Positions 8,292-18,257 of a stretch of DNA of 64,000 nucleotides are shown here, piece by piece (the first letter of the stretch is position 1; the number at the start of each line of letters is the position of its first letter). Below the pieces are notes generated by a model that worked only from the letters and a program-made list of their open reading frames with translations, searched no databases and was not told the origin of the DNA. The translations under genes and the position numbers were made by a program. Source of the DNA: Neobacillus thermocopriae (GTDB lineage: Bacteria; Bacillota; Bacilli; Bacillales; Cytobacillaceae); the NCBI RefSeq assembly GCF_010975035.1, contig NZ_JAAIUV010000008.1, positions 50,775 through 114,774 of the forward strand, read 5' to 3'.

Positions 8292-9912
8292 TGGCTCGTC
8301 TCCTTCCAAAAATCTGTAATTTTCTCAACAAACGGTCGACTCTGTCACCAAATAACTTGCGGGCTAGACCAGATTTTAAGCCTAAGTAAAAATAAATAGC
8401 TGCCCCCACACTAGCGCTGAGACCTATAAGAATCACAGATTCAATCTTTGATTCAGGTGAGAGGAATAACAATAAGAGTTTATAAACAATGCCTGTGCCC
8501 GCCCACATAAAACCAACAAAAATGACAATAAGTAGACTTCTTCTTAATACAAGTCGAAACGGATAGTGAGCAAATGACTTAATGACTAATAAATTGATTA
8601 ATATCGCAGCAGCATATCCAAGCGTAGTAGCTAAAACCGCTCCTTTTGTTTCCATCATTTTAATGAGCGGAATGTTTAAAGAAAGTTTAATTAATAATCC
8701 GACTAATAAGCTTAAAATCGTAAAGCGCTGCTCATTAATCCCTTGCAAAATAGCTGCTGTAACTGAAAACAAAGAAAAGAGTATAGCAACTGGAGCATAG
8801 GCTCGCAACACTTCAGCCCCTATCAAATCATGCTGATAGAACGCAGTATAGACAGGTTCCGCCAATAAGGATAATCCGATGGAAGCAGGCAAGGTTAAAT
8901 ATAACAGCACTTGAAACGTTTGGTTGAGCTGATGGTTTAAGCTCTTCCGATCCCCAGCAACAAATGCCTGTGTAATACTTGGGACAAGCGTTAATGAAAA
9001 GGCGGTGGCCAGTGACATAGGAATAATTACAATTTTGTGAGACTCAAAATTTAAAATTGAAAAATAAGAATCTGCAACCTTCGCTTGGATTCCAATCTCA
9101 GCCATAGCCTTACTGAAAGTAATTTGGTCAACGGCTTGAAACAATGGATTAGCAATCCCAACTAACACAAATGGAGCGGAATAAAGCAGAATTTCCTTGT
9201 AAATTTCTTTAAGAGAAATTTCTACTGTTCCTTTATCTTTTCGCAAAAGCTCATCCAGATATGGCTTTCTTTTATACCAATACCAAAATAATACGAGTAA
9301 ACCACCAATAGCTCCAACAAACGCTGCAAACGTCGCCACTGAAGCTGCCGTTACAATGTCACCTTTAAAAATTTTCAAGACAGCATACGCTCCGATGAGC
9401 AAGAAAGCAATCCGGACAATTTGTTCAACAACCTGGGAAACAGCGGTAGGTCCCATCGATTGATGGCCTTGAAAAAATCCTCTAATTAAACTCATAAATG
9501 GCACAATAATCAAAGCAAAACTTACCGCCCGCATTACTGTTGTTACATCTTTAATATTGGCGTCTTTATTTGTGCTCATTTCCGCAAAAACAGGTGCTGC
9601 GAAGTACATGATGAGAAATGAAATCACACCAGTGGTAAGCATAACCAGTAAGCCGGATTTAAAAAGCTTTCGGCCAACAGCAAATTCCTCAAGAGCATTA
9701 TATTTAGATATAAATTTTGAAACAGCAAGCGGAATTCCCGCCGTTGCAACACTGATAAAAATCGTATAGGGAACATAAGAGTATTGGTAAAGGACCGTCC
9801 CCTCTCTCCCTACAATTTGGAAAAATGGAATGACGTAAATTAAACCAAGAATTTTGGATAGTATCGTTCCGAATGTAAGGATAAAAGTTCCTCTTAAAAG
9901 CTTAGACTGCAT
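8281..9912 (-). CDS. ytgP: MATE/MOP-superfamily flippase YtgP
   Basis: 543-aa polytopic membrane protein, about 14 hydrophobic segments, of the polysaccharide-transport/SpoVB/MurJ-like superfamily. The N-terminus QSKLLRGTFILTFGTILSKILG is typical. Members flip lipid-linked oligosaccharides; the B. subtilis homologue YtgP/MurJ is implicated in lipid II export together with the unrelated Amj. The ATG at 9912 has AGGAAGG at good spacing; the longer frame from a TTG at 9942 would swallow it. Overlaps the following pseudouridine synthase by 11 bases. Divergent from ytfP. Confidence 0.9.
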   Translation of the reverse strand: MQSKLLRGTFILTFGTILSKILGLIYVIPFFQIVGREGTVLYQYSYVPYTIFISVATAGIPLAVSKFISKYNALEEFAVGRKLFKSGLLVMLTTGVISFLIMYFAAPVFAEMSTNKDANIKDVTTVMRAVSFALIIVPFMSLIRGFFQGHQSMGPTAVSQVVEQIVRIAFLLIGAYAVLKIFKGDIVTAASVATFAAFVGAIGGLLVLFWYWYKRKPYLDELLRKDKGTVEISLKEIYKEILLYSAPFVLVGIANPLFQAVDQITFSKAMAEIGIQAKVADSYFSILNFESHKIVIIPMSLATAFSLTLVPSITQAFVAGDRKSLNHQLNQTFQVLLYLTLPASIGLSLLAEPVYTAFYQHDLIGAEVLRAYAPVAILFSLFSVTAAILQGINEQRFTILSLLVGLLIKLSLNIPLIKMMETKGAVLATTLGYAAAILINLLVIKSFAHYPFRLVLRRSLLIVIFVGFMWAGTGIVYKLLLLFLSPESKIESVILIGLSASVGAAIYFYLGLKSGLARKLFGDRVDRLLRKLQIFGRRRASEN

Positions 9913-10092
9913 AAAATCCCTTCCTGACTGAAGAATCCGCAAAAACCATTACAGTTTTTTGCACACTATTGATAGTTTACAACTTCTTTTCTTGCTATGC
10001 TACTAACAACCAAATGAAATTTATGAAAAAATCGTTTATATTCGTCACAAAATGTTTATAATGAGGTGAATCTATTTAAAGTTGGTGGAAGT

Positions 10093-11367
10093 ATGAATTA
10101 TGATGTCATTGTGATCGGCGGTGGCCCATCAGGATTAATGGCAGCTATTGCTGCAGGAGAAAAAGGAGCAAAAGTCTTATTAATAGATAAAGGGAACAAG
10201 CTTGGAAGAAAACTAGCCATTTCCGGTGGCGGCCGTTGCAATGTTACGAACAGGCTCCCTGTCGATGAATTAATTAAGCATATTCCCGGAAACGGTAAAT
10301 TTTTGTATAGTGCATTTTCAATTTTTAATAATGAAGATATCATCCGATTTTTTGAGAAATTAGGTATACAACTGAAAGAAGAGGATCATGGTCGGATGTT
10401 TCCGGTAACCAATAAAGCACAATCGGTGGTTGATGCTTTACTAAATCAGCTGGATAAACTGCAGGTTATGGTTATGACCGATGCACCCGTAGTTGATGTT
10501 CTTTATGAAAATGGATCGGTTTCTGGCATTTTATTAAAGAATAAACAAATTTTCACTGCAAAATCCATTGTTATTGCTGTTGGTGGAAAATCGGTTCCCC
10601 ACACAGGGTCAACCGGAGATGGTTATGCTTGGGCAGAAAAAGCCGGACATACGATCACTGATTTATTTCCTACTGAAGTACCAGTTACCTCGGATGAATC
10701 TTTCATTAAAAATAAAGTTTTACAAGGGTTATCACTCCGGGATATCGAATTAAGTGTGTTAAATCCAAAAGGAAAACCGTTAATTACTCACCGCATGGAC
10801 ATGATTTTTACCCATTTCGGCATCAGCGGCCCTGCAGTACTCCGTTGCAGTCAGTTCGTTGTAAAAGCGCTAAAGAAATTTAATGTTACACATGTGTCTA
10901 TGCTTATAGACGCCCTACCGGATCGAAAAGAAGAGGAATTATTCCAAGAAATCGTAAAATTAGTGAAAGCCGAACCGAAAAAAAATCTTAAGAACATCCT
11001 TAAAGGCTTGCTTCCGGAACGATACTTGTTATTTTTATTAGAAAAAAACGAGATCGACCCAACAGCCCAAGCGGGAACGATTTCAAAAGAAAAAATTCGT
11101 AGTTTTGTTCATAGTTGCAAAAACTTTCAATTCAAGGTGAATGGAACCCTCTCCATTGAAAAAGCGTTTGTAACTGGTGGCGGAGTTTCGGTAAAAGAAA
11201 TTAATCCGAAAACAATGGAATCAAAACTGATGAACGGTTTATATTTTGCTGGTGAAATTTTAGATATTCATGGATACACCGGTGGTTACAATATTACTGC
11301 TGCTCTTGTAACGGGAAGATTAGCCGGAACAAATGCAGCTTTAACTGCCAAAAATAATAGGGCCTGA
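10093..11367 (+). CDS. ytfP: HI0933-type NAD(P)/FAD flavoprotein YtfP
   Basis: About 424 aa. The FAD-binding Rossmann motif is at the very N-terminus ([17 protein letters not shown]), followed by the family-typical [20 protein letters not shown] block, and a C-terminal FAD contact [16 protein letters not shown]. BaiN/RdsA-like proteins of this family are thought to reduce carbon-carbon double bonds, but the substrate in Bacillus is not settled. The ATG at 10093 (GGTGGAAG upstream) is preferred to the GTG at 10066, which lies inside another purine stretch. Ends nine bases before the convergent cse60 stop. Confidence 0.85.
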   Translation: MNYDVIVIGGGPSGLMAAIAAGEKGAKVLLIDKGNKLGRKLAISGGGRCNVTNRLPVDELIKHIPGNGKFLYSAFSIFNNEDIIRFFEKLGIQLKEEDHGRMFPVTNKAQSVVDALLNQLDKLQVMVMTDAPVVDVLYENGSVSGILLKNKQIFTAKSIVIAVGGKSVPHTGSTGDGYAWAEKAGHTITDLFPTEVPVTSDESFIKNKVLQGLSLRDIELSVLNPKGKPLITHRMDMIFTHFGISGPAVLRCSQFVVKALKKFNVTHVSMLIDALPDRKEEELFQEIVKLVKAEPKKNLKNILKGLLPERYLLFLLEKNEIDPTAQAGTISKEKIRSFVHSCKNFQFKVNGTLSIEKAFVTGGGVSVKEINPKTMESKLMNGLYFAGEILDIHGYTGGYNITAALVTGRLAGTNAALTAKNNRA

Positions 11368-11385
11368 CTTTGAGCGTTAGGCCCT
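11359..11385. terminator. Hairpin spanning the ytfP and cse60 stops
   Basis: AGGGCCT and AGGCCCT arms cover the stop codon region of ytfP and the last codons of cse60. There is no T-run on either side, so termination efficiency is doubtful. Confidence 0.35.
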
Positions 11386-11562
11386 GTAAATAATCATAGC
11401 GGAAAAACAATAGACTTGTTCTTCCTCTTCATCCTCTTGAAATGCTGCTACATTGTATTTAATATCTAGCAAACTTTTTTCATCTAAGCCTCTCAACCAG
11501 CGATTCATTTCTATCTCTAAATCCTTTTCATGCTCACGATCAAATAACTTTACTTGAATCAT
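11377..11562 (-). CDS. cse60: Sporulation protein Cse60
   Basis: 61-aa acidic protein, MIQVKLFDREHEKDLE at the start and YCFSAMIIYRA at the end, matching what I recall of B. subtilis Cse60 (YteV), a SigE-dependent protein of the mother cell whose function is unknown. No membrane segment. GGGAG is six bases before the ATG. A SigE -10-like CATACTGT lies upstream at 11588-11595. The end is very close to the convergent ytfP end. Confidence 0.85.
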   Translation of the reverse strand: MIQVKLFDREHEKDLEIEMNRWLRGLDEKSLLDIKYNVAAFQEDEEEEQVYCFSAMIIYRA

Positions 11563-11587
11563 CTGTCTCTCCCTTTCCTTTTTTCTT

Positions 11588-11595
11588 ACAGTATG
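11588..11595 (-). promoter_or_regulatory. SigE-like -10 element of cse60
   Basis: CATACTGT on the minus strand, 26 bases before the start codon, matches six of eight bases of the SigE -10 consensus CATACAMT. No convincing -35 was found. Confidence 0.35.
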
Positions 11596-11599
11596 GACA

Positions 11600-11812
11600 G
11601 TTTTTCAGAAACTTAAAAGTGAAAGGCTCCCTGTTTAGCGTCCTCCTATCGCCTCCTCCCATAAGCTGTCGCATTCAGTCATGCGATATGGATGCTACCG
11701 GAGGCTTCCTTGTGTTAACCTCCAACTGAGATGAAAGAGAATACACGAAGAGACGGAAAGACGAATAGATGTTGACTTAAACTTAAGTCATCTCACTGCT
11801 AGATTTTTTAAA
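11600..11812. other. Intergenic region with palindromes, no gene seen
   Basis: Noticeably richer in GC than its surroundings. It holds a small hairpin (CGCA...TGCG near 11670-11682), two imperfect copies of AGGCTYCCTKGT about 80 bases apart, and the 18-base palindrome TGACTTAAACTTAAGTCA at 11773-11790. No open frame with a ribosome site is convincing. It could be a small RNA or a dispersed intergenic repeat. Confidence 0.35.
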
Positions 11813-11843
11813 GTCAAAAAAAAAGACTCCCATTTGGAGTCTT
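11813..11843 (-). terminator. Terminator after ytwF
   Basis: AAGACTCC and GGAGTCTT arms with a five-base loop, followed on the minus strand by a long T-run; the stem overlaps two bases of the ytwF stop codon. Confidence 0.85.
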
Positions 11844-12147
11844 ATACCGTTTCGCCTTCCCATTCAAGCATTCCGCCGACCATGTTACAAACTTTATAGC
11901 CTTTATCCTGTAGATACTGGCAGACATTGCCGCTACGAGCACTGGAGCGACAAATAAAAATGTATTCTTTGTCTTTATCAAAATAGTCAAGGTTATCTGG
12001 AATATCACTCATGCGAATATGTTTGGCTCCAGGAATCATTCCCATTGCCACCTCGTGATCTTCCCTTACATCCACCATCTCAAGCTTTTCCCCAGCTTCA
12101 AGCTTCTTTTTTAATTCTGCTGGGGTTATTGTTTTAATTTCTTCCAT
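11842..12147 (-). CDS. ytwF: Single-domain rhodanese YtwF
   Basis: 101-aa cytoplasmic rhodanese-like sulfurtransferase. Features: EMVDVREDHEVAMGMIPGAKHI (the CH2A-type region), the active-site loop ICRSSARS with the persulfide cysteine at about residue 75, and the final GGMLEWEG. The loop has one residue pattern typical of small-molecule sulfurtransferases rather than phosphatases. AAGGGG precedes the ATG. It follows no obvious partner; leuS lies upstream with its own terminator, so it is probably a single-gene unit. Acceptor unknown. Confidence 0.9.
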   Translation of the reverse strand: MEEIKTITPAELKKKLEAGEKLEMVDVREDHEVAMGMIPGAKHIRMSDIPDNLDYFDKDKEYIFICRSSARSGNVCQYLQDKGYKVCNMVGGMLEWEGETV

Positions 12148-12164
12148 CTAAATCGTCCCCTTTT

Positions 12165-12200
12165 TAGAAAAACATCCCCTAAAAATTGGGGGATGTTTTC
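12165..12200 (-). terminator. Terminator after leuS
   Basis: AAAACATCCCC and GGGGATGTTTT arms with T-run on the minus strand, directly after the leuS stop. Confidence 0.85.
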
Positions 12201-12206
12201 AAATAA

Positions 12207-14624
12207 TTAGTTAGCTACAATATTCACCAATTTACCTGGAACAGTAATGACTTTACGGACCGTTTTTCCTTCGATTTGTTCTTTGATCCGCTCATCTTCC
12301 ATTGCAATACCTTCTAATGTTTCTTTGTTGGCATCTTTTGAAACCAATAACTTAGCCTTTACTTTGCCATTAACTTGAACCACGATTTCAACTTCGTTAT
12401 CAACTAACTTCGCTTCATCATAAGCAGGCCATGCTTCATAAGAAATTGTACCAGTATGACCTAGTTTTTCCCAAAGTTCTTCAGCAATATGTGGAGCAAT
12501 TGGTGAAAGTAGTTTCACGAAACCTTCCATGAAATGCTTCGGAAGAACGGTTGCTTTATAGGCTTCATTAATGAATACCATCATTTGTGAAATGGCAGTA
12601 TTGAAGCGCAACCCTTCATAGTCCTCCGTCACTTTCTTTACAGTTTGATGATATACTTTTTCAAGATTTGAACCATCTTCAACCGGTTGGATTTTCGGAT
12701 TTAATTCTCCATTTTCCTCTACCATTAAACGCCAGATTCGGTCAAGGAATCGACGGGCTCCATCCAGTCCGTTCGTTGACCATGCAATGGATGCATCAAG
12801 AGGGCCCATGAACATTTCATATAGGCGCAAAGTATCGGCACCGTGAGATTTAATGATGTCATCAGGATTTACGACATTGCCTTTAGACTTACTCATTTTC
12901 TCGTTGTTTTCACCAAGAATCATTCCTTGGTTAAATAGTTTTTGGAATGGTTCTTTCGTTGGCACTACCCCGATATCATATAGGAATTTGTGCCAGAAGC
13001 GAGCGTATAGTAAATGAAGTACTGCATGTTCGGCACCACCGATGTAAATATCAACTGGAAGCCAATGTTTTAATTTTTCCGGATCGGCTAATTGTTTATT
13101 ATTTTTCGGATCAATATAACGTAAGTAGTACCAGCAACTACCTGCCCACTGCGGCATTGTATTTGTTTCGCGGCGCCCCTTTTTACCAGTAACAGGGTCA
13201 ACTACATTTACCCAATCTTCGATATTGGCTAATGGCGATTCCCCCGTGCCTGATGGTTTGATTTCCGTTGTTTTCGGAAGCATTAATGGAAGCTCTTCTT
13301 CTGGTACGCCTGTCATTGTGCCATCTTCCCAATGGATGATTGGAATTGGCTCACCCCAATAACGCTGGCGGCTAAATAACCAATCACGAAGACGATAGGT
13401 TACTTTCTTTGAACCTATTCCTTTTTCTTCAAGCCAGGCAATCATTTTTTGAATGGCATCAGCTTTGTTTAAACCATTTAAGAAGTCGGAATTCACATGT
13501 TCGCCATCACCAGTGTAAGCTTCTTTTTCTACATTGCCACCGGCTACGACTTCCTTAATTGGCAGACCAAAAGTTTTTGCAAATTCATGGTCACGCTCAT
13601 CATGAGCTGGTACAGCCATAATGGCCCCAGTTCCATAGCTGACGAGAACATAATCTGCAATCCAGATCGGCATCTTTTCGCCATTAGCTGGATTAATAGC
13701 ATAAGCACCTGTAAACACACCTGTTTTTTCTTTCGCCAAATCAGTCCGTTCAAGATCGCTTTTTGATTTTATTTGATCTAAATATGCCTCTACTGCTGCC
13801 TTTTGTTCAGGAGTTGTAATTTTTTCTACTAAAGCATGCTCTGGGGCAAGCACGGCATATGTTGCTCCAAATAGTGTATCAGGACGAGTGGTGAATACAG
13901 TAAAAGTTTCATCATGCCCTTCGATTTGGAATGTCACTTCTGCTCCCTCAGATCGACCGATCCAGTTGCGTTGCATTTCCTTCAAACTCTCAGGCCAATC
14001 AAGCTCTTCAAGATCTTCAAGAAGGCGGTCCGCATAAGCAGTGATTTTTAAAACCCATTGTCTCATTGGACGGCGTTCAACCGGATGGCCACCGCGCTCA
14101 CTTTTTCCATCAATCACTTCTTCATTTGCCAGCACTGTACCAAGAGCCGGACACCAGTTCACTGGCACTTCATCCACATAGGCAAGTCCTTTTTCCCAAA
14201 GTTTTAGGAAGATCCATTGTGTCCATTTGTAGTACTCTGGATCAGTTGTATTAACTTCACGATCCCAGTCATAGGAGAATCCTAGTGACTTAATTTGTCT
14301 GCGGAAGGTTTCAATGTTTTTGGCTGTAAATTCTGCCGGGTCATTCCCCGTATCAAGTGCATATTGTTCAGCAGGGAGACCAAACGCATCCCAACCCATT
14401 GGATGAAGTACATTATACCCCTGCATTCGCTTCATTCGAGCAAGGATGTCAGTGGCTGTGTAACCTTCCGGGTGGCCGACATGAAGACCAGCTCCTGAAG
14501 GATATGGAAACATGTCTAAAGCGTAGAATTTTCGTTTGCCCGGTTCTTCTTTTGTCTTAAATGTTTTTTCTTCTTCCCATTTCTTTTGCCATTTCTTTTC
14601 AATTTGTTGATGGTCGTAACTCAT
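12207..14624 (-). CDS. leuS: Leucyl-tRNA synthetase
   Basis: 805-aa class Ia synthetase charging tRNA-Leu. The HIGH-type signature is HVGH at 48-51, the KMSKS loop is intact ([11 protein letters not shown]), and the CP1 editing domain carries [19 protein letters not shown] and [16 protein letters not shown]. Length is normal for bacterial LeuRS. AGGAGG precedes the ATG. The upstream leader contains a T-box with a leucine CTC specifier, so transcription should read through when uncharged tRNA-Leu accumulates. Confidence 0.97.
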   Translation of the reverse strand: MSYDHQQIEKKWQKKWEEEKTFKTKEEPGKRKFYALDMFPYPSGAGLHVGHPEGYTATDILARMKRMQGYNVLHPMGWDAFGLPAEQYALDTGNDPAEFTAKNIETFRRQIKSLGFSYDWDREVNTTDPEYYKWTQWIFLKLWEKGLAYVDEVPVNWCPALGTVLANEEVIDGKSERGGHPVERRPMRQWVLKITAYADRLLEDLEELDWPESLKEMQRNWIGRSEGAEVTFQIEGHDETFTVFTTRPDTLFGATYAVLAPEHALVEKITTPEQKAAVEAYLDQIKSKSDLERTDLAKEKTGVFTGAYAINPANGEKMPIWIADYVLVSYGTGAIMAVPAHDERDHEFAKTFGLPIKEVVAGGNVEKEAYTGDGEHVNSDFLNGLNKADAIQKMIAWLEEKGIGSKKVTYRLRDWLFSRQRYWGEPIPIIHWEDGTMTGVPEEELPLMLPKTTEIKPSGTGESPLANIEDWVNVVDPVTGKKGRRETNTMPQWAGSCWYYLRYIDPKNNKQLADPEKLKHWLPVDIYIGGAEHAVLHLLYARFWHKFLYDIGVVPTKEPFQKLFNQGMILGENNEKMSKSKGNVVNPDDIIKSHGADTLRLYEMFMGPLDASIAWSTNGLDGARRFLDRIWRLMVEENGELNPKIQPVEDGSNLEKVYHQTVKKVTEDYEGLRFNTAISQMMVFINEAYKATVLPKHFMEGFVKLLSPIAPHIAEELWEKLGHTGTISYEAWPAYDEAKLVDNEVEIVVQVNGKVKAKLLVSKDANKETLEGIAMEDERIKEQIEGKTVRKVITVPGKLVNIVAN

Positions 14625-14857
14625 ATTTCATCCTCCTAACTAGAAAAGCGAAAAGCGTCTTTGTCGCTATAACAAAACACTTTGCTATTCGAATCGTATT
14701 TTTTCTTTAAAATTTGGCTGTTTTTTTCTTTTCGTACTAGTTATGTTCTTTCGCCATCTACTACTGCAGGACAATTAATTACTCATAGGAAGCTGCCACG
14801 TTCGGAGATGAGATACCTTTTTAGAGATTCCTCCATTAATTTAACGGCAAAAAAATA

Positions 14858-15090
14858 AAAAACCTCTCATCCCAAATCAGGGACGAGAGGATTATATGTA
14901 TCTTCCCGCGGTACCACCCACATTAGTGCATATGCACTCACTTCATTTTACCTTAACGCGGTAAACGGCAGACATTACTATCTTTCATATCTGCAACTCC
15001 TAGGCGAGTTCATGACCTCCCCGGTTGACTTTCACCAGCCGTCAACTCTCTTTATACGGTTTTGAGTCACTACTACTCCTATTCAATGTT
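14858..15090 (-). promoter_or_regulatory. T-box leader of leuS (Leu, CTC)
   Basis: The T-box core GGTGGTACCGCG reads on the minus strand at 14907-14918 and would pair with the tRNA acceptor end. Stem I lies upstream with the AGTAGTG element and the specifier CTC (15006-15008) in GAACTCGCC. A terminator with arms CCTCTCGTCCC and GGGATGAGAGG plus T-run lies at 14863-14890 (minus). This is the standard leucine T-box arrangement. Confidence 0.93.
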
Positions 15091-15112
15091 ATTCGAATAT
15101 CATTTTACGGTA

Positions 15113-15141
15113 ATTGTATTAAATTTTTGAACAAGATGCAA
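15113..15141 (-). promoter_or_regulatory. Promoter of the leuS T-box transcript
   Basis: TTGCAT (15136-15141), 17-base spacer, TACAAT (15113-15118) on the minus strand, about 25 bases before stem I. Confidence 0.7.
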
Positions 15142-15198
15142 GGGGCATATGCCTATTTTCAAAACAAGGAAAAATAACGACCCATTACTTGAATACAA

Positions 15199-15236
15199 AA
15201 AAAGTATGGGTCAATTTCTTTATTCCCATACTTTAA
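15199..15236 (-). terminator. Terminator after MFS gene
   Basis: AAAGTATGGG and CCCATACTTT arms, T-run on the minus strand, just after the yttB stop. Confidence 0.85.
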
Positions 15237-15241
15237 ATCTT

Positions 15242-16435
15242 TTATACGACCATACTTTTATCTTTTATTTGCTCTTTTCCTTTAATACCGCGGTCATAGA
15301 AGAGTGTAGTTATGATTGAAACAACAAACAATCCCATTAAGATGGTAAATAATGCAGACATATTATATAGATCAACAACCATTCCTCCTAATAACGGTCC
15401 TATCATCCTGCCACAGGTTGCGGTGCTATTAACAATCCCTTGATAAAAACCTTCTCTCCCTCCTGGAGAAAGGGTAAAAGCAATCGTTGGGACAGCCGGC
15501 CAGATAAACATTTCGCCTATCGTTACAATTATCATCGCTGTCAAAAATCCTGTAAAAATCTCTGCTTTACTTGCAATGAAAAAGGATACAATGAAAAAGG
15601 CGATTCCAATTAAGATTTGTACTTTCAATGAAATGGACAAATGCTTAAGTACACCATTTAAGAGCGGCTGTACAAGAACAATGAGTGCTCCATTGACCGT
15701 CCAAAGGAAACTATATTGTGACAATGAAATATGGACGTCTTGCATATAAGAAGCAATTGTTGTTGTCCATTGGACATATGCAACCCAACATAATAAATAA
15801 CCAAAGCAAAGAATTAACAGTGCCTGTAGATTTGCCCTATTTGTAACAGTCACTGATTTATTATTGACAGCCTGCTGATTAGATGATTTGACCGTTATAC
15901 TTCGATAACCAAAAACAGCAATGAATAAAAATAGAATATACATGACGGTATTCGCTAGAAAAATGAGTTGGAAGGAATATTCTGCGACGATACCTCCCAG
16001 TGCAGTTCCAATAGCTACTCCAACGTTTTGTGCAACATAGAGTGCATTGAATGACTTTCGGCCACCCTCTTTCCACACGGATCCTGCCATCGCGTACATC
16101 GCTGGAAAAATAATCCCTGTTCCAACGCCAACAATAGTTAGAAATATAACATAGGTCGGCCAGCCATGCCAAAAGGTTAATCCAATTAAAGCAATCAGCG
16201 AAATAGCTATACCGAGTAATATAGATTTGTATCCTCCGATTTTATCAAATAGATTTCCTCCAACAAGGTTTCCGATAACGGTTGCACCAGCATTAAGCAT
16301 TAAAACAATACCTGCAACCGATAAGGATTTCCCTAAATGGTCGTGAATATAGATGGTGTTTAAAGGCCATAAAAAAGAAGAGCCAATCACATTCACTGCC
16401 ATCCCAATAATTAATAGCCATAAGGCACGTGGCAT
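15242..16435 (-). CDS. yttB: Major facilitator superfamily transporter (YttB-like)
   Basis: 397-aa inner-membrane protein with about 12 hydrophobic helices. The loop between helices 2 and 3 carries the MFS motif GNLFDKIGGYKSILLG. It is placed in the drug-efflux-like part of the family; the substrate is unknown. The ATG at 16435 is chosen because AAAAGGAG is eight bases upstream; a TTG at 16441 is nearer. Single-gene unit with its own terminator, lying upstream of the leuS promoter. The match to B. subtilis yttB is from gene order and memory. Confidence 0.82.
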   Translation of the reverse strand: MPRALWLLIIGMAVNVIGSSFLWPLNTIYIHDHLGKSLSVAGIVLMLNAGATVIGNLVGGNLFDKIGGYKSILLGIAISLIALIGLTFWHGWPTYVIFLTIVGVGTGIIFPAMYAMAGSVWKEGGRKSFNALYVAQNVGVAIGTALGGIVAEYSFQLIFLANTVMYILFLFIAVFGYRSITVKSSNQQAVNNKSVTVTNRANLQALLILCFGYLLCWVAYVQWTTTIASYMQDVHISLSQYSFLWTVNGALIVLVQPLLNGVLKHLSISLKVQILIGIAFFIVSFFIASKAEIFTGFLTAMIIVTIGEMFIWPAVPTIAFTLSPGGREGFYQGIVNSTATCGRMIGPLLGGMVVDLYNMSALFTILMGLFVVSIITTLFYDRGIKGKEQIKDKSMVV

Positions 16436-16589
16436 GAACAACGCTCCTTTTGAAAAAAATATTTCGATACCCTAGGTAATTTTAGAGCTTTTCTGGTAAA
16501 AGTTCAATCATTTTCATTTGCCATTTTTCGAAAAAAGAATTGTGTTTTGCATTCCAATTATATTAATGATTTTTCAGTAGAACTCACCG

Positions 16590-16628
16590 TAAAAAAAGAA
16601 TCTCTCAACTATAGTGTTGAGAGATTTT
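16590..16628 (-). terminator. Terminator after the ytzC operon
   Basis: AATCTCTCAAC and GTTGAGAGATT arms, six-base loop, T-run on the minus strand. Confidence 0.88.
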
Positions 16629-16636
16629 TAGTAATT

Positions 16637-16816
16637 TTAAGATGATTGATCCTGTTCTTGATGCATTTTTGATTTAACCCGCTGCCCACCTGTTTTTTCA
16701 TATTTCTTTTTAGCTTGCTTAACAAGATCAACATCCTGTCCTAGTTCCATATCTTGATTATTGATCCCATTCCGGTTTTTCTGTTCAGGGTTTTGCTTTT
16801 TAGAACGTTTTTTCAT
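16637..16816 (-). CDS. Small highly charged protein, 59 aa
   Basis: Starts MKKRSKKQNPEQKNRN and ends SKMHQEQDQSS. It is very rich in Lys, Gln, Asn and Asp, with almost no hydrophobic residues except DLVKQAKKKY. The ATG overlaps the ytzC stop by one base (TAATG) and has AGGAG eight bases upstream, so translation is well supported and coupled to ytzC. A terminator follows. Composition is like that of small acid-soluble spore proteins, but I do not recognise a named SASP family. No function is assigned; a spore role is inference from composition and the ytzC neighbour. Confidence 0.75.
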   Translation of the reverse strand: MKKRSKKQNPEQKNRNGINNQDMELGQDVDLVKQAKKKYEKTGGQRVKSKMHQEQDQSS

Positions 16817-17094
16817 TATTGTTCTCCTCCTCTAGTGCCCTGTAAGATCATATTGTTCTGCATCTGTTGAATCTGCAGGCGCATTCTGTGAAGCTGTTCT
16901 CTTTGCTGCCCATTAGCACTATGAGCCATTGTTGCAATATCCTGATAAGTTTGCTCTAGTCTCTGTAAAGCCTCAATATAATCATTTTCATTATAATGCT
17001 CTTGCATACTGCTCTGTTTGTATTGCTCTTCTGCAAAGCGAATGGTTTCTTCTACCTGTTGTGATAAAGTTTCCATCGAAGCACGAGTAGCCAT
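16816..17094 (-). CDS. ytzC: DUF2524 protein YtzC
   Basis: 92-aa, strongly helical and glutamine-rich: METLSQQVEETIRFAEEQYK at the start and REQLHRMRLQIQQMQNNMI at the end suggest a coiled coil. No signal peptide. The ATG at 17094 is chosen with GGGGG seven bases upstream; a longer frame from 17124 includes that site. First gene of a two-gene operon with the 59-aa protein. YtzC is conserved in spore formers and of unknown function. Confidence 0.8.
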   Translation of the reverse strand: MATRASMETLSQQVEETIRFAEEQYKQSSMQEHYNENDYIEALQRLEQTYQDIATMAHSANGQQREQLHRMRLQIQQMQNNMILQGTRGGEQ

Positions 17095-17294
17095 GAAAGT
17101 ACCCCCTTCTTGATGTGGCACCAATTAATGAAGCATTAATGCTTCACTTCTTAGTCTGTTCTCCAATTTTCTTCGTATTACAATGAACACATTGATAATT
17201 ACTGGCAATCATGTGTGAAATAATTAGTTGGAGAAGCACTTTTTTTCATGTAAAATATTTTTTATGCGAATTTTTATAAAGGAGGTTTTCTGAT

Positions 17295-18257
17295 ATGCTT
17301 CAGACAAACCCTTTTCCATATGCATCTGATGATAAACGTTATCACACTTGGAATTACCATCTTCGTCAACAATTTGGTCATAAAGTATTTAAAATTGCCT
17401 TGGATGGTGGTTTTGATTGTCCAAATCGTGATGGTACGGTGGCTTATGGAGGTTGTACTTTTTGCAGTGCAGCAGGTTCCGGTGATTTTGCTGGTAACCG
17501 TAATGACAGTCTTGAAAAACAATTTCATGACATAAAAGAAAAAATGCATACGAAATGGAAAGATGGCAAATATATGGCCTATTTCCAAGCCTTTACCAAT
17601 ACCCATGCACCGGTCGAGGAATTACGTGAAAAATATGAAACAGTCCTTAGACAAGATGGAGTAGTTGGGTTATCAATCGCCACCCGTCCAGATTGTCTAC
17701 CTGATGATGTCGTTGAATATTTAGCTGAATTAAATGAACGGACGTATCTTTGGGTAGAACTAGGACTTCAAACTATCCATGAACAGACAGCAACCCTAAT
17801 CAACCGAGCACATGATTTTCAATGCTATATTGATGGAGTAAACAAACTAAGAAAACATGGCATACGAATTTGCTCCCATATTATCAACGGACTACCTCTA
17901 GAGAATTACGATATGATGATGGAAACAGCTAGAGAAGTTGCAAAATTAGATGTACAAGGTATTAAAATTCACTTGTTGCATCTTCTCAAAGGAACACCAA
18001 TGGTGAAGCAATACGAAAAAGGAATGCTTCAATTTCTTTCTCAAGAAGACTATATAAACTTAGTATGTGACCAATTGGAAATTTTACCTCCGGAAATGAT
18101 TGTTCATCGCATCACTGGCGATGGCCCAATCGATTTGATGATTGGACCAATGTGGAGCGTTAACAAATGGGAAGTCTTAAACAGTATCGATGCAGAGTTA
18201 AAAAGAAGAGACAGTTGGCAGGGAAAATATTTTCAGGGGGAATCCAATAAACGATGA
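17295..18257 (+). CDS. ytqA: Radical SAM protein YtqA
   Basis: 320-aa radical SAM enzyme of the TIGR01212 type. The iron-sulfur cluster motif is unusual in spacing: C at about 42, 51 and 54 (CPNRDGTVAYGGCTFC), that is CxxxxxxxxCxxC, characteristic of this family and ELP3-like rather than CxxxCxxC. AAAGGAGG precedes the ATG. It overlaps mnmM by four bases, and recent work on B. subtilis, as I recall, connects both genes with wobble-uridine mnm5 modification of tRNA. The overlap supports a shared pathway. Confidence 0.88.
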   Translation: MLQTNPFPYASDDKRYHTWNYHLRQQFGHKVFKIALDGGFDCPNRDGTVAYGGCTFCSAAGSGDFAGNRNDSLEKQFHDIKEKMHTKWKDGKYMAYFQAFTNTHAPVEELREKYETVLRQDGVVGLSIATRPDCLPDDVVEYLAELNERTYLWVELGLQTIHEQTATLINRAHDFQCYIDGVNKLRKHGIRICSHIINGLPLENYDMMMETAREVAKLDVQGIKIHLLHLLKGTPMVKQYEKGMLQFLSQEDYINLVCDQLEILPPEMIVHRITGDGPIDLMIGPMWSVNKWEVLNSIDAELKRRDSWQGKYFQGESNKR

